Part shown: piece after piece, positions 14,041-15,862 of the stretch
Position numbering within the stretch: the first letter of the stretch is position 1
Layout of the letters: every line of letters begins with the position of its first letter
From: Lentisphaeria bacterium
Lineage (GTDB): Bacteria > Verrucomicrobiota > Lentisphaeria > Victivallales > Victivallaceae
Direction of reading: 5' to 3'
Length of the DNA: 15,862 nt
Assembly (NCBI GenBank): GCA_900768515.1
Contig: CAAGDG010000151.1
Location: 1 to 15,862, forward strand
The notes under the pieces: model-generated
What the model was told of the DNA's origin: nothing
The model's input: only the letters and a program-made list of their open reading frames with translations
Databases searched by the model: none
Position numbers and translations under genes: made by a program

Positions 14041-14574
14041 TTGGCCCGGGAAGTTCTGTTGTCGGCAAAATTCAAGCGCGATTACGTCGCCACGTTCGCG
14101 GTGGTGATCTTCTGTATGATCGTAGTGGCGGAAGTCGCGCTCGCCGTGAGTATTCCGGCTTATCTGGAGCGCGAAAACGTGATGGCGCTTCAAATGAGCC
14201 GGATCCGGCTGCGGGAGAGTTTCGACGGTGTCCGCCGTCAGGCGGCCCGGGTCCGGGCGCCCGGCGAGCTCGGAGAACTGGAACTCAAAGTGGTCTCTTC
14301 CACGCTGAACCAGTTGGCCGATTACCTGCGGGAGTATTCCGGAAAGCTTTCTGCGGATGAGATCAAGCAGATGCAGGACCAGATCAACCGGTTCTCCGCG
14401 ATTCTGGGGCGGTTGAATTCCGGCCGTCCGTTCTGTGTCGAACAGAAGCTGGATGCCTCCGCCTATTTGAACTCTTTTCTGCCTCCGGAATACCGGAGTG
14501 CCGCCAACGCCTCTCCCGCGAAACCCGCGTCTGCGAAACCCGCGCCCGCGAAGCCCGCGCCCGCAAAACCGTGA
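14041..14574 (+). CDS. Single-pass membrane protein with AKP-repeat tail
   Basis: 177 aa from TTG 14041, a start fixed by AGGAGGT 6 nt upstream; the frame is open from about 13993, but that lies in the leader hairpin. A short basic N-terminus (KFKRDY) precedes one transmembrane helix at about 15-38 (VATFAVVIFCMIVVAEVALAV). By the positive-inside rule the bulk should face the periplasm. Residues about 40-130 are charged, leucine-patterned and probably helical (IRLRESFDGVRRQAARV; STLNQLADYLREYSGKLSAD). The last 20 residues are four 5-residue repeats, SPAKP ASAKP APAKP APAKP (14512-14571), resembling flexible wall- or periplasm-spanning linkers. I do not recognise the family. It is followed after 16 nt by the heptose kinase, so an envelope role fits the context, but this is inference. 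Confidence 0.75.
   Translation: MAREVLLSAKFKRDYVATFAVVIFCMIVVAEVALAVSIPAYLERENVMALQMSRIRLRESFDGVRRQAARVRAPGELGELELKVVSSTLNQLADYLREYSGKLSADEIKQMQDQINRFSAILGRLNSGRPFCVEQKLDASAYLNSFLPPEYRSAANASPAKPASAKPAPAKPAPAKP
14512..14571 (+). repeat. Four 15-bp repeats encoding an AKP linker
   Basis: Four imperfect 15-bp units each encode a pentapeptide ending Ala-Lys-Pro. The copies differ mainly at third positions, so the peptide repeat is better conserved than the DNA, suggesting selection for the lysine/proline pattern. Confidence 0.8.
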
Positions 14575-14590
14575 CCGGATGGGAATGAGT

Positions 14591-15595
14591 ATGAATTTTT
14601 TTGAATACAGCCGGATTCTGGATCGGTTTCCCGGCAAGCGAATTGCCGTGATCGGGGACCTGATGCTGGATGTCTATCTTTGGGGCAGGGTGACCCGGAT
14701 CTCTCCGGAGGCGCCGGTCCCGGTGGTCAACGTCCAGCGGAGGACCTGCTGTCTCGGCGGCGCGGCCAATGTGATGCGGAACGTTTCGACTCTTACCGCC
14801 CGTGCGTTCGCTTTCGGGATGGTGGGGGAGGACGCCGCCGGAGAAGAGCTTCTCCGGGAACTTGCCGCCGCCGGAATCGATCCGGCCGGAGTGGAACATG
14901 ACTCCTCCCGGCGGACCACGGAGAAGCGGCGGGTGATCGCCGGTGCGCAGCAGCTTTTCCGGGAGGATTACGAGGATGTGCACCCCGCCGATGATACGTT
15001 GCGTCGCCGGATGGTCTCCGCGGTGATCGACCGGATTCGCCGCGGCGAGCTTGACGCGGTAATTTTTGAGGACTACAACAAAGGCGTTCTGACCGGCTGG
15101 ATGCTGGAGGAGGTCATCGCGGAAGCGCGGAAACGCAAGGTGGTCACCGCGCTCGACCCGAAGCCGGGCAATCTTTCCCCGGTCAAGGGGTTGACCGTGA
15201 TGAAGCCGAACCGGATCGAGGCGTTCGCCATGGCCAAGGTGGAGGACTCCTCCGGCAACGAGGATCCGCGCCGGGATCCGGTTCTGCGCGCGGTTGCAGA
15301 CCGGCTGATCGAGGAGTGGGAACCGGAAAACCTGCTCATCTCGCTGGCCGCGCAGGGGATGGGACTTTTTTCGCGGAACGCGGAGCCGGAGGTGATTCCG
15401 ACCCGGGCGCGTGAAGTGTTTGACGTTTCCGGCGCCGGAGATACGGTGACCGCGACTTTCGCGCTCGCACTGGTTTCCGGCGCATCGCCGGAACAGGCGG
15501 CCGAGCTGGCCAACCGGGCCGCGGGCGTGGTGGTCGCGAAGGTCGGCACGGTGCCGGTTCAGCTTGCCGAACTGCGTGCCGCGCTGGGCAGTTGA
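14591..15595 (+). CDS. RfaE/HldA-type heptose-7-phosphate kinase
   Basis: 334 aa, matching the kinase half of HldE (RfaE domain I) without the nucleotidyltransferase half. It should phosphorylate D-glycero-D-manno-heptose 7-phosphate at C1 in the ADP-heptose pathway for lipopolysaccharide inner core, in the cytoplasm. It is a PfkB/ribokinase-fold protein. IAVIGDLMLDVYLWGRVTRI with SPEAPVPVVN is the RfaE-type substrate block; CLGGAANVMRN is PfkB signature 1; VSGAGDTVTATFALAL is signature 2, with catalytic base Asp284. EDYNKGVLT and VMKPNRIEA are typical of RfaE. Three in-frame ATGs (14579, 14585, 14591) are possible; 14591 is best placed behind a GGGA site, and the others add only 2 or 4 residues. 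The separate adenylyltransferase (HldC-like) is not in the window. kdsB follows after 55 nt. Confidence 0.92.
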   Translation: MNFFEYSRILDRFPGKRIAVIGDLMLDVYLWGRVTRISPEAPVPVVNVQRRTCCLGGAANVMRNVSTLTARAFAFGMVGEDAAGEELLRELAAAGIDPAGVEHDSSRRTTEKRRVIAGAQQLFREDYEDVHPADDTLRRRMVSAVIDRIRRGELDAVIFEDYNKGVLTGWMLEEVIAEARKRKVVTALDPKPGNLSPVKGLTVMKPNRIEAFAMAKVEDSSGNEDPRRDPVLRAVADRLIEEWEPENLLISLAAQGMGLFSRNAEPEVIPTRAREVFDVSGAGDTVTATFALALVSGASPEQAAELANRAAGVVVAKVGTVPVQLAELRAALGS

Positions 15596-15604
15596 GCGTG
15601 GACG

Positions 15605-15624
15605 CCGGCGGGAGATGCCGCCGG
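15605..15624 (+). other. GC-rich intergenic hairpin before kdsB
   Basis: CCGGCGG (15605-15611) and CCGCCGG (15618-15624) form a perfect 7-bp stem with a 6-nt loop between the kinase stop and the kdsB ribosome site. No T run follows, so readthrough into kdsB is expected. It may modulate relative expression of the two genes. Confidence 0.4.
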
Positions 15625-15650
15625 GGTAATTTCGGGGGAGAAGAAAAGAG

Positions 15651-15862
15651 ATGAGTGAAACGAAAGTTGCGGTGGTGATTCCGGCCCGCTATGCGAGCAG
15701 CCGCTTCCCGGGCAAACCGCTGGCGCTGCTGTGCGGCCGTCCGATGATTCAGCATGTGTACGAGAAGGCGTCGGCGTCGCGGGCGGATCTGGTTCTGGTC
15801 GCGACCGATCACGAGGGGATCGCGGAGGCGGTCGCCGCTTTCGGCGGCCGGGCGGTGATGAC
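15651..15862 (+). CDS. kdsB: 3-deoxy-manno-octulosonate cytidylyltransferase (partial)
   Basis: The first 70 or so residues; the gene runs off the right edge. KdsB activates Kdo with CTP to CMP-Kdo, the donor for lipid A glycosylation in Gram-negative cells. The N-terminus VAVVIPARYASSRFPGKPLA is the nucleotide-binding signature of the family; RPMIQHVYEKA and LVATDHEGI followed by FGGRAVMT are also diagnostic. ATG 15651 is preceded by GGGGGAG ten bases upstream. With the heptose kinase just before it, the pair supplies both inner-core sugars. Confidence 0.95.
   Translation, partial: MSETKVAVVIPARYASSRFPGKPLALLCGRPMIQHVYEKASASRADLVLVATDHEGIAEAVAAFGGRAVM

Noticed and set aside
15605..15624. 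Hairpin before kdsB as an intrinsic terminator
   Set aside because: The stem is followed by GGTAATTTCGG with no U run, so termination is unlikely.

Overview
The window most likely comes from the chromosome of a Gram-negative, polysaccharide-degrading bacterium of the Planctomycetes-Verrucomicrobia-Lentisphaerae group. A Victivallis-like lentisphaerote is my best guess, but this is inference and no rRNA is present to test it. The grounds are a GC-rich coding sequence, lipopolysaccharide inner-core genes (a heptose kinase and kdsB), a bacterial glutaminyl-tRNA synthetase, and a mixture of secreted and cytoplasmic carbohydrate-active proteins.

Left edge (1-965): the last 15 codons of a rightward gene are followed by a strong hairpin-plus-T terminator (86-126). 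Next comes an AT-richer stretch that is nearly gene-free. It holds one doubtful leftward ORF (171-455), a perfect 10-bp inverted repeat (518-550) and three TGTTCTAA direct repeats about one helical turn apart (698-730). It ends at a leftward tRNA-Arg(TCT) gene with an encoded CCA end (812-887) and its likely promoter.

Leftward operon (966-8843): the transcription order is glnS, a YihY/BrkB-family membrane protein, a secreted DUF5060-type TIM-barrel glycoside hydrolase, and a secreted protein with a PA14-like module and a degenerate SGNH-like C-terminus. The junctions are 5 nt, 5 nt and a 4-bp ATGA overlap, so the genes are probably co-transcribed, and the last two are translationally coupled. 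The last two look like a secreted carbohydrate-processing pair attached to a housekeeping gene.

Rightward operon (9184-13954): it diverges from glnS across about 340 bp holding a good glnS promoter and an operator-like palindrome. The order is a cytoplasmic GH78-like alpha-L-rhamnosidase, two tandem paralogous alpha/beta-hydrolase esterases, and a YugP-type membrane zinc metallopeptidase. None of the first three has a signal peptide. The simplest reading is intracellular trimming of imported, acylated, rhamnose-containing oligosaccharides.

Right edge (13951-15862): a fresh promoter and a start-site hairpin lead into a single-pass membrane protein with an unusual TTG start and a lysine/alanine/proline repeat tail. 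It is followed by an RfaE/HldA-type heptose-7-phosphate kinase and the start of kdsB. The last two supply heptose and Kdo for lipopolysaccharide inner core, so the small membrane protein may be an envelope protein.

I see no CRISPR array, insertion sequence, phage gene or defence cassette. The most unusual items are the secreted GH plus PA14/degenerate-SGNH pair, the TGTTCTAA repeat cluster beside the tRNA, the cysteine-rich repeat tail on the second esterase, and the membrane protein ahead of the heptose kinase.
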